Below, one piece after another: positions 17,429 to 25,068 of a DNA stretch of 64,000 bases. A model generated the notes under the pieces. It was not told the DNA's origin. It worked only from the letters and a program-made list of their open reading frames with translations, and made no database searches. Both the position numbers and the translations under genes were made by a program. The stretch covers positions 124,001 to 188,000 of the forward strand of contig NZ_LYVJ01000002.1 of NCBI RefSeq assembly GCF_001676385.1, given 5' to 3'. How positions within the stretch are numbered: the first letter of the stretch is position 1; every line of letters starts with the position of its first letter. Origin of the DNA: Stenotrophomonas maltophilia. Its GTDB lineage: Bacteria; Pseudomonadota; Gammaproteobacteria; Xanthomonadales; Xanthomonadaceae.

Positions 17429-18907
17429 ATGGACACCGCCCTCGCCCTCGACACCGCCGCCTGCGACCGCGCCCGCCTGGCCCGCGACGCACGCTTCGAC
17501 GGCGTGTTCTTCACCGCCGTGCGCAGCACCGGTATCTATTGCCGCCCGGTGTGCCCGGCACCGCCGCCGAAACCGCGCAACATCACCTACTACCCGACCG
17601 CCGCCGCCGCGGCCGCCGCCGGCTACCGGCCGTGCCTGCGCTGCCGGCCGGAGCTTGCACCGCAGGCGCAGCAGGCACTGGCCGGGCAGACCGTGCAGCG
17701 TGCGCTGGCGTTGATCCAGAACGGCTTCCTGCAGGAGCAGCCAGTGGCCGATCTTGCAACCAGGCTCGGCCTCAGCGCGCGCCAGCTGCAGCGCCTGTTC
17801 GTTGAACATCTGGGGGCGACGCCCGGGCAGATCCACGCCACCCACCGCCTGTTGCTGGCCAAGCAGCTGCTCACTGAGACGACACTGCCGGTGACCGACG
17901 TCGCGCTGGCTGCCGGCTACAACAGCCTGCGCCGCTTCAATACAGCGTTCCTGCAGGGCTGCGGGATGGCACCGACCGCCCTGCGCCGCCAGCATCAACC
18001 GTTGGCTGCCGGTGATGGTGGCCTGGTGCTGCGCCTGGGCTACCGTCCACCGCTGGACTTCCCGCGCATGCTGGCGTTCCTGCGCAAGCGCAGCCTGCCC
18101 GGCATCGAACTGATCGGCGAGGACAGCTACCAGCGCGTGCTGGGCACGCCGGAGCGCCCCACCCTGCTGCGCGTCACCGCCGATCCAAAACGCCCGGAGC
18201 TGCGCCTGCAGTTGGGCGCGGTCGATCCGCGCCTGATACCGGACATCGTGCGCCGCGTGCGTCGCGTGTTCGATCTGGACGCCGACCTGCAGCAGGTCCA
18301 CGCCGCGCTCGGCGAGGAACCCCTGCTGGCGCGTGGCATCGCCGAGCGTCCCGGGTTGCGCGTGCCCGGTGGCTGGGATGGCTTCGAGGTAGGTGTGCGC
18401 GCCGTGCTCGGGCAGCAGGTCAGCGTGGCCGCAGCGACCACCTTCGCGCGGCGCCTGGTCGATGCCTATGGCGCGCACCTGCCGGGCATGCCCTCGGACT
18501 TCGATCGCCAGTTCCCGGCACCGGACGTGCTGGCCGAGGCACCGCTGGAATCGATCGGCCTGCCGCGCAGCCGTGCGGCCACCGTGCGTGCGCTGGCCGC
18601 CGCCTGCGCCAGCGGCCAGCTCGACTTCGCGCCGGGACAGGCGCTGGAAGAATTCGTTGCGCGCTGCGTGGCACTGCCGGGCATCGGCCCCTGGACCGCG
18701 CAGTACATCGCGCTGCGAGGACTTGGCCAGCCCGATGCCTTTCCCGCCGGTGACCTGGTGCTGCAGCAGGTACTCGGCCACGCGCAGGGCCAGCGCCTGA
18801 GCGAGCGTGCCACCGAAGCGCGCTCGCAACCCTGGCGGCCGTGGCGCGCCTACGCCGTCCTGCACCTGTGGCACCTGTCCGGCACCTTCGTTGGAGAACC
18901 GACATGA
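17429..18907 (+). CDS. Ada-like regulator fused to AlkA 3-methyladenine DNA glycosylase
   Basis: A 492-residue fusion for repair of alkylated DNA. Residues 1-80 are the Ada metal-binding domain that takes methyl groups from phosphotriesters; its zinc ligands are C38, C42, C69 and C72, with C38 the likely acceptor. Residues 85-180 are an AraC-type helix-turn-helix. From about 195 the AlkA N-terminal domain and the helix-hairpin-helix glycosylase follow, with LPGIGPWTAQYIALR near 415 and catalytic aspartate D442 in FPAGDLVLQ. The protein can therefore sense methylation, act as a transcription factor and excise 3-methyladenine. It overlaps ogt by 4 bases, which supplies the O6-methylguanine transferase missing from this fusion. 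Confidence 0.93.
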   Translation: MDTALALDTAACDRARLARDARFDGVFFTAVRSTGIYCRPVCPAPPPKPRNITYYPTAAAAAAAGYRPCLRCRPELAPQAQQALAGQTVQRALALIQNGFLQEQPVADLATRLGLSARQLQRLFVEHLGATPGQIHATHRLLLAKQLLTETTLPVTDVALAAGYNSLRRFNTAFLQGCGMAPTALRRQHQPLAAGDGGLVLRLGYRPPLDFPRMLAFLRKRSLPGIELIGEDSYQRVLGTPERPTLLRVTADPKRPELRLQLGAVDPRLIPDIVRRVRRVFDLDADLQQVHAALGEEPLLARGIAERPGLRVPGGWDGFEVGVRAVLGQQVSVAAATTFARRLVDAYGAHLPGMPSDFDRQFPAPDVLAEAPLESIGLPRSRAATVRALAAACASGQLDFAPGQALEEFVARCVALPGIGPWTAQYIALRGLGQPDAFPAGDLVLQQVLGHAQGQRLSERATEARSQPWRPWRAYAVLHLWHLSGTFVGEPT

Positions 18908-19395
18908 CCCTGTTGTTCGATCGTTTCGACAGCCCGATCGGCGTGCTGACCATCGCCGGTGACGAGCGCGGCCTGTCCCATGTGCTGTTCCCGGAAAACC
19001 GCCATCCTGCACGCGGCCGCGACGACTGGCAGTACGCGCCGGATGCGCTGCCGGAAGCGCGCTCGCAGCTGCTGCAGTACCTGCACGGCGAACGCACCCG
19101 TTTCGACCTGGCATTGGCGCCCCGCGGCACGCCGTTCCAGCTGCGCGTGTGGCAGGCATTGGCGCTGATCCCGTTCGGCCAGACCTGGAGTTACCTGCAA
19201 CTGGCACGGCACCTGGGCCAGCCGAGCGCGACCCGCGCGGTGGGCGCGGCCAACGGCCGCAATCCGCTGCCCATCATCCTGCCCTGCCATCGCGTGATCG
19301 GCAGCAATGGCGCGCTGACCGGCTTCGGCGGCGGCCTGGAAACCAAGGCCGCGCTGCTGCGCCTGGAACAACAACAGGCCCCGCTGTTCGCCTGA
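18904..19395 (+). CDS. ogt: Methylated-DNA-[protein]-cysteine S-methyltransferase
   Basis: A 163-residue suicide enzyme that moves methyl groups from O6-methylguanine (and O4-methylthymine) to its own cysteine. The acceptor is C128 in the motif PCHRV. The DNA-binding helix region LARHLGQPSATRAVGAANGRN precedes it, and the family ending GFGGGLETKAALLRLE follows. The start ATG overlaps the stop of the Ada-AlkA fusion in an ATGA arrangement, so the two are translationally coupled and probably form one adaptive-response operon. The length is normal for Ogt. Confidence 0.93.
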   Translation: MTLLFDRFDSPIGVLTIAGDERGLSHVLFPENRHPARGRDDWQYAPDALPEARSQLLQYLHGERTRFDLALAPRGTPFQLRVWQALALIPFGQTWSYLQLARHLGQPSATRAVGAANGRNPLPIILPCHRVIGSNGALTGFGGGLETKAALLRLEQQQAPLFA

Positions 19396-19475
19396 GAGGG
19401 CTGGCCGGGCTGCGCCCGGCACCCGCAGAGGCTAGAGCAACAGCAACTGCAACAGCGTGCTGCTTGCGGGGAGGC

Positions 19476-19571
19476 GGGGTGGGGCCGGTTGCAGGGGACG
19501 CTGCAAGTACATCCCTGTAAGCTCGGTCGCGCCATCCATGGCGCTCACGCCCCTGCAACCGGCCCCACCCC
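19476..19571. repeat. Inverted-repeat element with perfect 22-bp arms
   Basis: Positions 19476-19497 and 19550-19571 are exact reverse complements (22 of 22), around a 52-base centre that itself contains the palindrome GCGCCATCCATGGCGC. No transposase or gene lies inside. It could be a MITE-like element or fold as a cruciform. Confidence 0.75.
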
Positions 19572-19623
19572 ACCTTCGACTGATTCCTGCGACCTGCCGT
19601 GACGGCGTACTGCGCTGCTGCTG

Positions 19624-19671
19624 GTAGGTGTCGACCTGGGTCGACACGGTAGATCCACGCCATGCGTGGAT
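19624..19671 (+). repeat. Two SMAG-type REP units in direct orientation
   Basis: GTAG at 19624-19627 heads the hairpin GTGTCGACC/GGTCGACAC. GTAG at 19649-19652 heads ATCCACGC-CAT-GCGTGGAT. Both units face the same way. Confidence 0.7.
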
Positions 19672-19820
19672 GGGGCATCAGGGACATGTCTGGAGAAGGG
19701 CCCCCTTCTTGTTGAAGGGGGCGCGCCGACAGGCGCGTGGATAAGGAAAAATGCGCGGACACGGCTCGCGATAGCGCGCCGTGTCTTTGGCACGTCATTG
19801 CAGCGGCTTATCATGGGTGG

Positions 19821-21071
19821 ATGACTTCCGTACGCCTGACCTGCGCACTGGCGTTGCTGCTGCCCTTGGCCGCCTGCACCACCGCGCCCGCCCCGTCCGC
19901 CTCCGTTCCCACCCACCTCGCTGCTGCGGCGCCGCCAAAGTTGCTGCTGATCTCCATCGACGGCCTGCGCGCCGATGCGCTGGACCGTGGGCTCACCCCG
20001 AACCTGCAACGACTGATCGACAACGGCGTGCGTGCACGCTGGATGACACCGTCCTATCCATCGCTGACCTTCCCCAACCACTACACCCTCGTCACCGGCC
20101 TGCGTCCGGACCACCACGGCATCGTCAACAACAGCATGGACGATGAAGCCTTGGGCCGGTTCGAGCTGAGCAACCGCGAGGCGGTCGCCACGAGTGACTG
20201 GTGGGGCGGTGAACCGATCTGGGTCGGCGCAGAGAACGTCGGCGTGCGTACCGCCACTACGGCATGGCCGGGGAGTGAGTCGGAAATCCGCGGCGTCCGC
20301 CCCAGCCAGTGGCGGATCTACGACGGCAAGGAGCCGCTGGAGCAACGCGCCGGCGTGGTGCTCGACTGGCTGTCCCAGACCGATGCCGACGCACCGCGGC
20401 TGACCACGCTGTACATGGAACACGTGGACAAGGCCGGCCACAACTACGGGCCCGAATCGAAACAGTACGCCGACGCCATCGCACGCGCCGACCTCATCGT
20501 CGGCCAGGTGATCGACGGCCTGCAGCAGCGCGGCCTGGCCGCGACCACCAATGTGATCGTCGTGTCTGACCACGGCATGGCCAGCGTCCCGGCTGGCCAG
20601 GTAATCTCCACCGAATCCATGGTCGACCCGGCCATCGCGCGCAACGTCAGCCAGGGACAATCGGTGGGTTTTGCACCCGTCGCGGGGCGGGAAGCGGACG
20701 CCGAGCGCGCCCTGCTGGGCCGCCACGCCCATTACCAGTGCTGGAAGAAGGAAAACCTGCCGGCACGCTGGCACTACGGTACGCACCCACGCATTCCTGC
20801 CATCGTCTGCGCCATGGATGAAGGTTGGGATGCACTGCACCCGCAGAAGATCGCCAAGCGCGACCACCAGGATCGCGGCTCGCATGGCTACGACAACGCC
20901 CTGCCCTCGATGCGCGCGGTATTCGTGGCCAGCGGCCCCTCGTTCCGCCAGGGCCTGCTGATCGAAGGCTTCGACAACGTCGATGTCTACCCGCTGCTGG
21001 CACATCTGCTGCAGGTACCGGCGGCACCGAACGACGGCAACCCGGAAACGTTGAAGAAGGCGCTGCGCTGA
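19821..21071 (+). CDS. Nucleotide pyrophosphatase/phosphodiesterase (NPP) lipoprotein
   Basis: A 416-residue member of the alkaline phosphatase superfamily, close in layout to the structurally studied Xanthomonas NPP. It cleaves phosphodiester or pyrophosphate bonds using two zinc ions. The lipobox LAAC (C19) suggests an envelope lipoprotein. Metal ligand D47 is in SIDGLR and the nucleophile threonine T83 is in PSLTFPNH. VVSDHGM and the later histidine in DRGSHGYDN complete the bimetal site. The ATG of MTSVRLT begins the signal peptide; a frame open to 19737 is not signal-like. A SMAG repeat and a strong terminator follow. Confidence 0.92.
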   Translation: MTSVRLTCALALLLPLAACTTAPAPSASVPTHLAAAAPPKLLLISIDGLRADALDRGLTPNLQRLIDNGVRARWMTPSYPSLTFPNHYTLVTGLRPDHHGIVNNSMDDEALGRFELSNREAVATSDWWGGEPIWVGAENVGVRTATTAWPGSESEIRGVRPSQWRIYDGKEPLEQRAGVVLDWLSQTDADAPRLTTLYMEHVDKAGHNYGPESKQYADAIARADLIVGQVIDGLQQRGLAATTNVIVVSDHGMASVPAGQVISTESMVDPAIARNVSQGQSVGFAPVAGREADAERALLGRHAHYQCWKKENLPARWHYGTHPRIPAIVCAMDEGWDALHPQKIAKRDHQDRGSHGYDNALPSMRAVFVASGPSFRQGLLIEGFDNVDVYPLLAHLLQVPAAPNDGNPETLKKALR

Positions 21072-21078
21072 TGCGGTT

Positions 21079-21138
21079 GTAGAGCCGAGCCCACGCTCGG
21101 CTGCATTTCCGGCCAGCCGAGCATGGGCTCGGCGCTAC
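21079..21138. repeat. SMAG-type REP dimer
   Basis: GTAG (21079-21082) with hairpin AGCCGAGC/GCTCGGCT faces a second unit AGCCGAGC/GCTCGG ending in CTAC (21135-21138). This is the classic two-headed SMAG form. Confidence 0.85.
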
Positions 21139-21153
21139 AAGAACGTGCATAAA

Positions 21154-21180
21154 AAAACGCGGCGCCAGGCGCCGCGTTTT
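21154..21180. terminator. Bidirectional rho-independent terminator
   Basis: AAAACGCGGCGCC and GGCGCCGCGTTTT are perfect 13-base inverted copies separated by one base, with A- and T-runs at both ends. It serves the converging NPP and THX genes. Confidence 0.85.
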
Positions 21181-21204
21181 CTGTGAACCGGTCGATTGGC
21201 CGGA

Positions 21205-21384
21205 TCAGGCCTTGGCGACGGTCTTCTTCGCCACAGCCTTCTTCGCCGGAGCCTTGGCGACGGTCTTCTTGGCAACCGGGGCGGCGGCGCCTACGGCGGC
21301 CTTGCTCGCGGTGTGCGAACGGGCATTGCCGTAGCTGGCGTTGTAGCGCTTGCCCTTGGCGGTCTTGCGGTCACCCTTACCCAT
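21205..21384 (-). CDS. 30S ribosomal protein THX-like small basic protein
   Basis: A 59-residue, very basic protein. The N-terminal MGKGDRKTAKGKRYNASYGN matches the THX (Thx/S31-type) family, a small peptide that sits in the head of the 30S subunit in Thermus and has relatives in many proteobacteria. A 25-residue tail is built of AKK, VAK and APA units, like the alanine-lysine tails of histone-like proteins. GAGGAG stands 8 bases before the ATG. The tail is longer than in the Thermus peptide and could bind rRNA. Its transcript ends at the bidirectional terminator at 21154-21180. Confidence 0.85.
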   Translation of the reverse strand: MGKGDRKTAKGKRYNASYGNARSHTASKAAVGAAAPVAKKTVAKAPAKKAVAKKTVAKA

Positions 21385-21494
21385 GTCTTCAACTCCTCAA
21401 GTGTGAAATCTGGTTACCCCGTACTGACACGGGTTCGGCGGGGCCGCCTTGCTGGGCGCCCCCGCGCACGATCAAAAATCCTATCACGGAGCGC

Positions 21495-21908
21495 CTAGTG
21501 CGCGCAGCTGGCGTCGTGCACGTGGCCGTGGTTGAGACGCAGGTTGACCAGATGCGCAACACCGACCAGCAGGCCGCCGATCGTCATCACCACCGCGTGC
21601 GGCACTGCATTGTGGTGCAGCGGGTCGTACAGCACGCCGGCCCATAGCGCGACCAGGCCGGGAATCAGGAAGGCCAGCGCGCGCAGTGCTCCATGCCGCC
21701 GGTAGCCCCAGACCAGGCTGAACAGCCCCAACAGCGTCACGAACACGACCAAGGCCTGCTCAACACCGTCACTCAGCCAGAACGACAGGCCCAGCGACGG
21801 TGCTGCCGCCAGCAACACGGGAATCACCGCGCAATGCACCGCGCACAGCATCGAACCGGTGGCGCCGAAACGGTCGAGCAGGTGGCGCAGGCGTGAGGAC
21901 AGGGACAT
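21495..21908 (-). CDS. MerC-domain membrane protein, Zur-box controlled
   Basis: A 137-residue inner-membrane protein with about four helices and a MerC-like domain. The pattern GSMLCAVHCAVIPVLL near residue 20 gives the pair of cysteines typical of MerC. The C-terminus NHGHVHDASCAH is rich in histidine and cysteine and could bind metal. MerC proteins are linked to mercury uptake, but chromosomal relatives near zinc-uptake genes suggest a role in zinc homeostasis. The ATG at 21908 is chosen because a Zur box lies 28 bases upstream, inside any longer frame. It diverges from the ZnuD-like receptor. Confidence 0.82.
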   Translation of the reverse strand: MSLSSRLRHLLDRFGATGSMLCAVHCAVIPVLLAAAPSLGLSFWLSDGVEQALVVFVTLLGLFSLVWGYRRHGALRALAFLIPGLVALWAGVLYDPLHHNAVPHAVVMTIGGLLVGVAHLVNLRLNHGHVHDASCAH

Positions 21909-21935
21909 GACTTCCAGCAGGGTCGGCGAATCGTT

Positions 21936-21952
21936 ATGGAATAATATAACAT
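21936..21952. promoter_or_regulatory. Zur box
   Basis: ATGGAATAATATAACAT matches the gammaproteobacterial Zur palindrome ATGTTATAATATAACAT at 15 of 17 positions. It lies between the divergent MerC-like and ZnuD-like genes, 28 bases from the MerC-like start, overlapping a TATATT -10-like sequence on the minus strand. Confidence 0.75.
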
Positions 21953-22016
21953 CCATCACCGACCCGCACGATTTGCCTCTCCTGTCCCGTTGACGCGATG
22001 CGTGCGCCCCACCATT

Positions 22017-22029
22017 GATACAATGTAAC
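22017..22029. promoter_or_regulatory. Possible second Zur site at the receptor promoter
   Basis: GATACAATGTAAC agrees with GTTATANTATAAC at 9 of 12 defined positions. It covers a plausible -10 (TACAAT) just upstream of the receptor start at 22043. It is weaker than the box at 21936. Confidence 0.45.
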
Positions 22030-22042
22030 AAAGGACCTACCC

Positions 22043-24250
22043 ATGCCTGCCTGCACGCCGCGGCTCAAGCCGCATTCCCTGGCCCTGGCTCTTGCCGCCC
22101 TGCTGCCCTCGCTGGCGCATGCCGCCGGCGACGATGCGGCCCAGCGGGACCGCCACCTGACTGAACTGTCGTCGGTGCAGGTCACCGCTTCGCCGCTGCA
22201 GGGTGATGCCGAATCGCTGGCCCGCCCGGTCGATGTCCTGGCGGGCGAGCGCCTCGACGAGCAGAAGGCCGGCACGCTCGGCGATACCGTGGCCAAGCTG
22301 CCCGGCGTGCAGAGCACCTTCTTCGGCCCCGGTGTCGGCCGCCCGATCATCCGCGGCCAGGAAGGCCCCCGTGTGGCGGTGCTGTCCAACGGGATGGGCA
22401 ACATGGATGCGTCCACCGTCAGCGCCGACCACGCCACCAGCATCGAGCCCTTCCTGGCCGACCAGATCGAGGTACTGAAGGGCCCGGCCACGCTGCTGTT
22501 CGGCAGCGGCGCCATTGGTGGCGCAGTCAACGTGGTCGACGGCCGCATCGCGCGCGATCTGCCGGAACGCCCGCTCAGCGGCCGCGCCGAGCTGCGCGGA
22601 AATTCGGTCAACGATGAACGCAGCGGCATGTTCCGCCTGGATGGCGTCAGCGGCAACGTGGTGCTGCATGTGGATGGCCTGGTACGCAATGGCGACGATT
22701 ACCGCATCCCTGGCTATGCGGTGATCGACAGCCTGGAAGACCACCACGACGACCATGACCCTGCGGGCGAGGAAGGCGAGGAACCGCGTCGCGGCCGCCT
22801 GGACAACAGTTCGATCCGCACGCGTGCCGGTGGCGTTGGCGCGACCTGGCTGGGCGACGCTGGCTACTTCGGCGTGTCTGCCAGCACCTACCGCACCAAC
22901 TACGGCATCCCCAATGGCGCGCACGTGCATGCCGACGGCGACGACCATGGCCATGACCATGACCATGATCACGATCATGGCGACGAAGACGAAGGCGGCG
23001 ACGAGCATGACGTACGCATCGACATGGTGCAGAACCGCTTCGAGACCAAGGCCGGTATCTACAACCCGGTGTCGTTCCTGAAGAACGTCAATGCGCGTGT
23101 AGCCTACACCGACTACGAACACGTGGAACTGGAAGCCGGCACGCCGTCCACCCGCTTCACCAACCGGGGCCTGGAGGCACGCTTGGAAGCGGTGCAGCAG
23201 CAGATCGGCGGCTGGGATGGCGCCTTCGGCGTGCAGTTCGGCAACAGTGATTTCGGTGCCAAGGGCGAAGAGGCGTTCGTTCCAGACACCGGGACGAAGA
23301 ACATCGGCCTGTTCGTGCTGCAGGAAAAGCAGTTCGGCCCGTTCAAGCTGGAACTCGGCGGCCGCCATGACCAGGTCAAGCTGGACCCGACCGGTGACTA
23401 CCGTCGCCGCACCTTCGGCGCCACCAATCTCTCTGCCGCTGGCATCTGGAAGCTCAACGACGCGGTCGACCTGCGCATCGGCGTGGACAGCTCCGAGCGT
23501 GCCCCGACCAATGAAGAGCTGTACGCCGCCGGCGCGCACATCGCCACCCGCTCGCTGGAAATCGGCGATGCCGACCTGAAGACCGAGCGCGGCCAGCGCC
23601 TGGAACTGGGCATCCATACCCACAGCGACCGCCTGGACTTCTCCGCCTCGGTCTACCAGACCAAGTTCAAGGACTTCATCTACCTGGCCGACACCGGCGT
23701 TACCGAGGGCCTGCCAGTTCGTGCGTGGACCCAGCAGGACGCGGTGTTCCGCGGCGCCGAGGCCGAAGCGCTGGTGCACCTGTTCGAAGGCGGCGCCGGT
23801 GACTGGGACCTGCGCCTGTTCGGTGACTACGTGAAGGCCAAGCTGGATGGCAGCGGCAGCCGCAACCTCGATATCGCCGTACCGCACGGTGACCACAACC
23901 ACAACTACACGGTGGAGCTGGCCAATACCGGCTACCTGCCGCGCATCGCCCCGGCACGCGTCGGCGCCGACCTGCGCTGGTCGAAGGATGGCTGGCGTGC
24001 CTCGGTCGGTGCGGTCCGCTACAGCCGCCAGAAGGATGTCGCCCAGAACGAAGCACCGAGCGAGGGTTACACCCTGGTCGATGCGCACCTTGCCTACCGC
24101 TGGGACCGCAACGCGAGCAACAGCTACGAGCTGTTCCTGGATGGCAGCAACCTGACCAACCGCGAAGTGCGTCCGCACACCTCGCTGCTGCGCGACTACT
24201 CGCCGCTGCCGGGCCGCGGCGTCGCGTTCGGCATCCGCGCGTTCTTCTGA
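22043..24250 (+). CDS. TonB-dependent zinc receptor (ZnuD-like), His-rich
   Basis: A 735-residue outer-membrane TonB-dependent receptor. A signal peptide ends near residue 27 (AHA-A), then a plug domain (about 45-165) and a 22-strand barrel ending in FGIRAFF. Two external-loop regions are unusually rich in histidine and aspartate: DHHDDHD around 233-239 and a run of DH pairs around 293-322. Such loops are the mark of ZnuD-type zinc receptors of Neisseria and Acinetobacter, where they capture zinc. The setting supports this: a Zur box lies upstream, the divergent gene is MerC-like, and zur itself is 4 kb away. A heme or copper substrate is less likely. Confidence 0.88.
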   Translation: MPACTPRLKPHSLALALAALLPSLAHAAGDDAAQRDRHLTELSSVQVTASPLQGDAESLARPVDVLAGERLDEQKAGTLGDTVAKLPGVQSTFFGPGVGRPIIRGQEGPRVAVLSNGMGNMDASTVSADHATSIEPFLADQIEVLKGPATLLFGSGAIGGAVNVVDGRIARDLPERPLSGRAELRGNSVNDERSGMFRLDGVSGNVVLHVDGLVRNGDDYRIPGYAVIDSLEDHHDDHDPAGEEGEEPRRGRLDNSSIRTRAGGVGATWLGDAGYFGVSASTYRTNYGIPNGAHVHADGDDHGHDHDHDHDHGDEDEGGDEHDVRIDMVQNRFETKAGIYNPVSFLKNVNARVAYTDYEHVELEAGTPSTRFTNRGLEARLEAVQQQIGGWDGAFGVQFGNSDFGAKGEEAFVPDTGTKNIGLFVLQEKQFGPFKLELGGRHDQVKLDPTGDYRRRTFGATNLSAAGIWKLNDAVDLRIGVDSSERAPTNEELYAAGAHIATRSLEIGDADLKTERGQRLELGIHTHSDRLDFSASVYQTKFKDFIYLADTGVTEGLPVRAWTQQDAVFRGAEAEALVHLFEGGAGDWDLRLFGDYVKAKLDGSGSRNLDIAVPHGDHNHNYTVELANTGYLPRIAPARVGADLRWSKDGWRASVGAVRYSRQKDVAQNEAPSEGYTLVDAHLAYRWDRNASNSYELFLDGSNLTNREVRPHTSLLRDYSPLPGRGVAFGIRAFF

Positions 24251-24262
24251 TCGGGGGTAGCG

Positions 24263-24300
24263 GGGTCGGATACCTTTCCGCAGGAAAGGGCTCTGATCCC
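24263..24300. repeat. Degenerate copy of the GGGTCAGA palindrome
   Basis: GGGTCGGATACCTTTCC and GGAAAGGGCTCTGATCCC are imperfect inverted copies around GCA. They are the same type as the perfect palindrome at 27922-27958. Confidence 0.6.
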
Positions 24301-24349
24301 TCGCCCCTCCAGGCATGGCGGGGCCGCACCAACACCGTTTTCTCTCCCG

Positions 24350-24374
24350 GGGGGCCATATGGCCCCCTTTCTCT
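24350..24374 (+). terminator. Rho-independent terminator
   Basis: GGGGGCC-ATAT-GGCCCCC followed by TTTCTCTT, downstream of the TonB receptor gene. Confidence 0.7.
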
Positions 24375-24473
24375 TGTGCGCGAGGCGGGTCGCGGCACCC
24401 TCGCTCACACATTCATCACAAAGATGTGCGTACGACAACAACCGGACAATCCCGTCACTCAATGTCTCGCCAA

Positions 24474-24491
24474 TCGGACACTTTTGTCCGA
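24474..24491. promoter_or_regulatory. Likely operator of the TetR regulator
   Basis: TCGGACA-CTTT-TGTCCGA is a perfect 7-bp inverted repeat ending 10 bases before the tetR start. A related half-site CCGGACA lies at about 24441-24447. This is the usual position for autoregulation by a TetR protein. Confidence 0.6.
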
Positions 24492-24501
24492 AAATGACAC
24501 C

Positions 24502-25068
24502 ATGACCGCCCAACGTGCCGATGCCGCTGCCCGCCGTGCCCTCATCCTCGACGCCGCCGACCATGTGTTCGGCCAGCATGGGGTCACTGCCCCGCTGGAT
24601 CTGGTGGTCGAACGCGCCCAGGTGGGCCGGGCCACCCTGTACCGCAACTTTCCCGACCGCACCGCGCTGATCCAGGCGCTGCTGCAGCGCACGGTCGACC
24701 GCATCCGGCGCCAGGTCGAACAGCTCGGCGACCGCGACGACGCCCTGTTCGAGGTGATCGAGGGCATGGCCCAGCGCATCATCGACTCGCCGGCACTGGC
24801 CGATTACTGGCGCGCGGTCGATTCGGACGTTCCGTCCATGCGCGCCGCGCGCGAAACCGTGCGCGACCTGCTGGAAGCGCCGATCGCCCGGGCGAAGGCC
24901 GCCGGCCTGTGCCGCGCCGACCTGGAAAAGACGGATATTTCACTGATCTCGGGCATGCTGGGGGCCGCCCTGCGCGGCAAGACCCGCGACGAGCGCGCCC
25001 AGTTGGCCGGGCGCGCCCTGCAGCTGCTGCGTGGGGGTCTCCAGGGAGCTGCCAGCGAGGCCCGTTGA
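24502..25068 (+). CDS. TetR family regulator of an MFS-HlyD efflux operon
   Basis: A 188-residue repressor. The N-terminal helix-turn-helix is clear: RALILDAADHVFGQHGV, then VVERAQVGRATLYRNFPDR. A helical ligand-binding domain follows. It is the first gene of a three-gene operon with an MFS transporter and a membrane-fusion protein; its stop overlaps the next start (TGATG). A palindromic operator lies just upstream, so autoregulation together with the pump genes is expected, with release by a pump substrate. The start MTAQRADAAAR is preferred over an upstream ATG at 24376 because that extension runs across the operator. Confidence 0.9.
   Translation: MTAQRADAAARRALILDAADHVFGQHGVTAPLDLVVERAQVGRATLYRNFPDRTALIQALLQRTVDRIRRQVEQLGDRDDALFEVIEGMAQRIIDSPALADYWRAVDSDVPSMRAARETVRDLLEAPIARAKAAGLCRADLEKTDISLISGMLGAALRGKTRDERAQLAGRALQLLRGGLQGAASEAR

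Larger units (their letters stand above)
19396..19820. other. 425-base intergenic region with repeats, no gene seen
   Basis: This gap between ogt and the nucleotide pyrophosphatase gene shows no convincing coding frame. It holds the 22-bp inverted-repeat element (19476-19571), two directly repeated GTAG hairpins (19624-19671), and short GC-rich hairpins near 19700-19735 (GCCCCCTT/AAGGGGGC and CGCGCC/GGCGCG). A promoter for the downstream gene is not obvious. Confidence 0.6.

Noticed and set aside
19396..19820. Small genes in the largest gap
   Set aside because: Short frames there overlap the inverted repeats, lack ribosome-binding sites and have no domain-like sequence.
22921..23010. His-Asp codon run as a non-coding microsatellite
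   Set aside because: The CATGACCATGACCATGATC-type run is in frame within the receptor and encodes a His/Asp-rich loop consistent with zinc binding.
22037..24412. Open frame of nearly 800 codons on the minus strand
   Set aside because: It is antisense to the TonB receptor, shows repetitive VVVMVM and GQ stretches, and has no recognisable domain.
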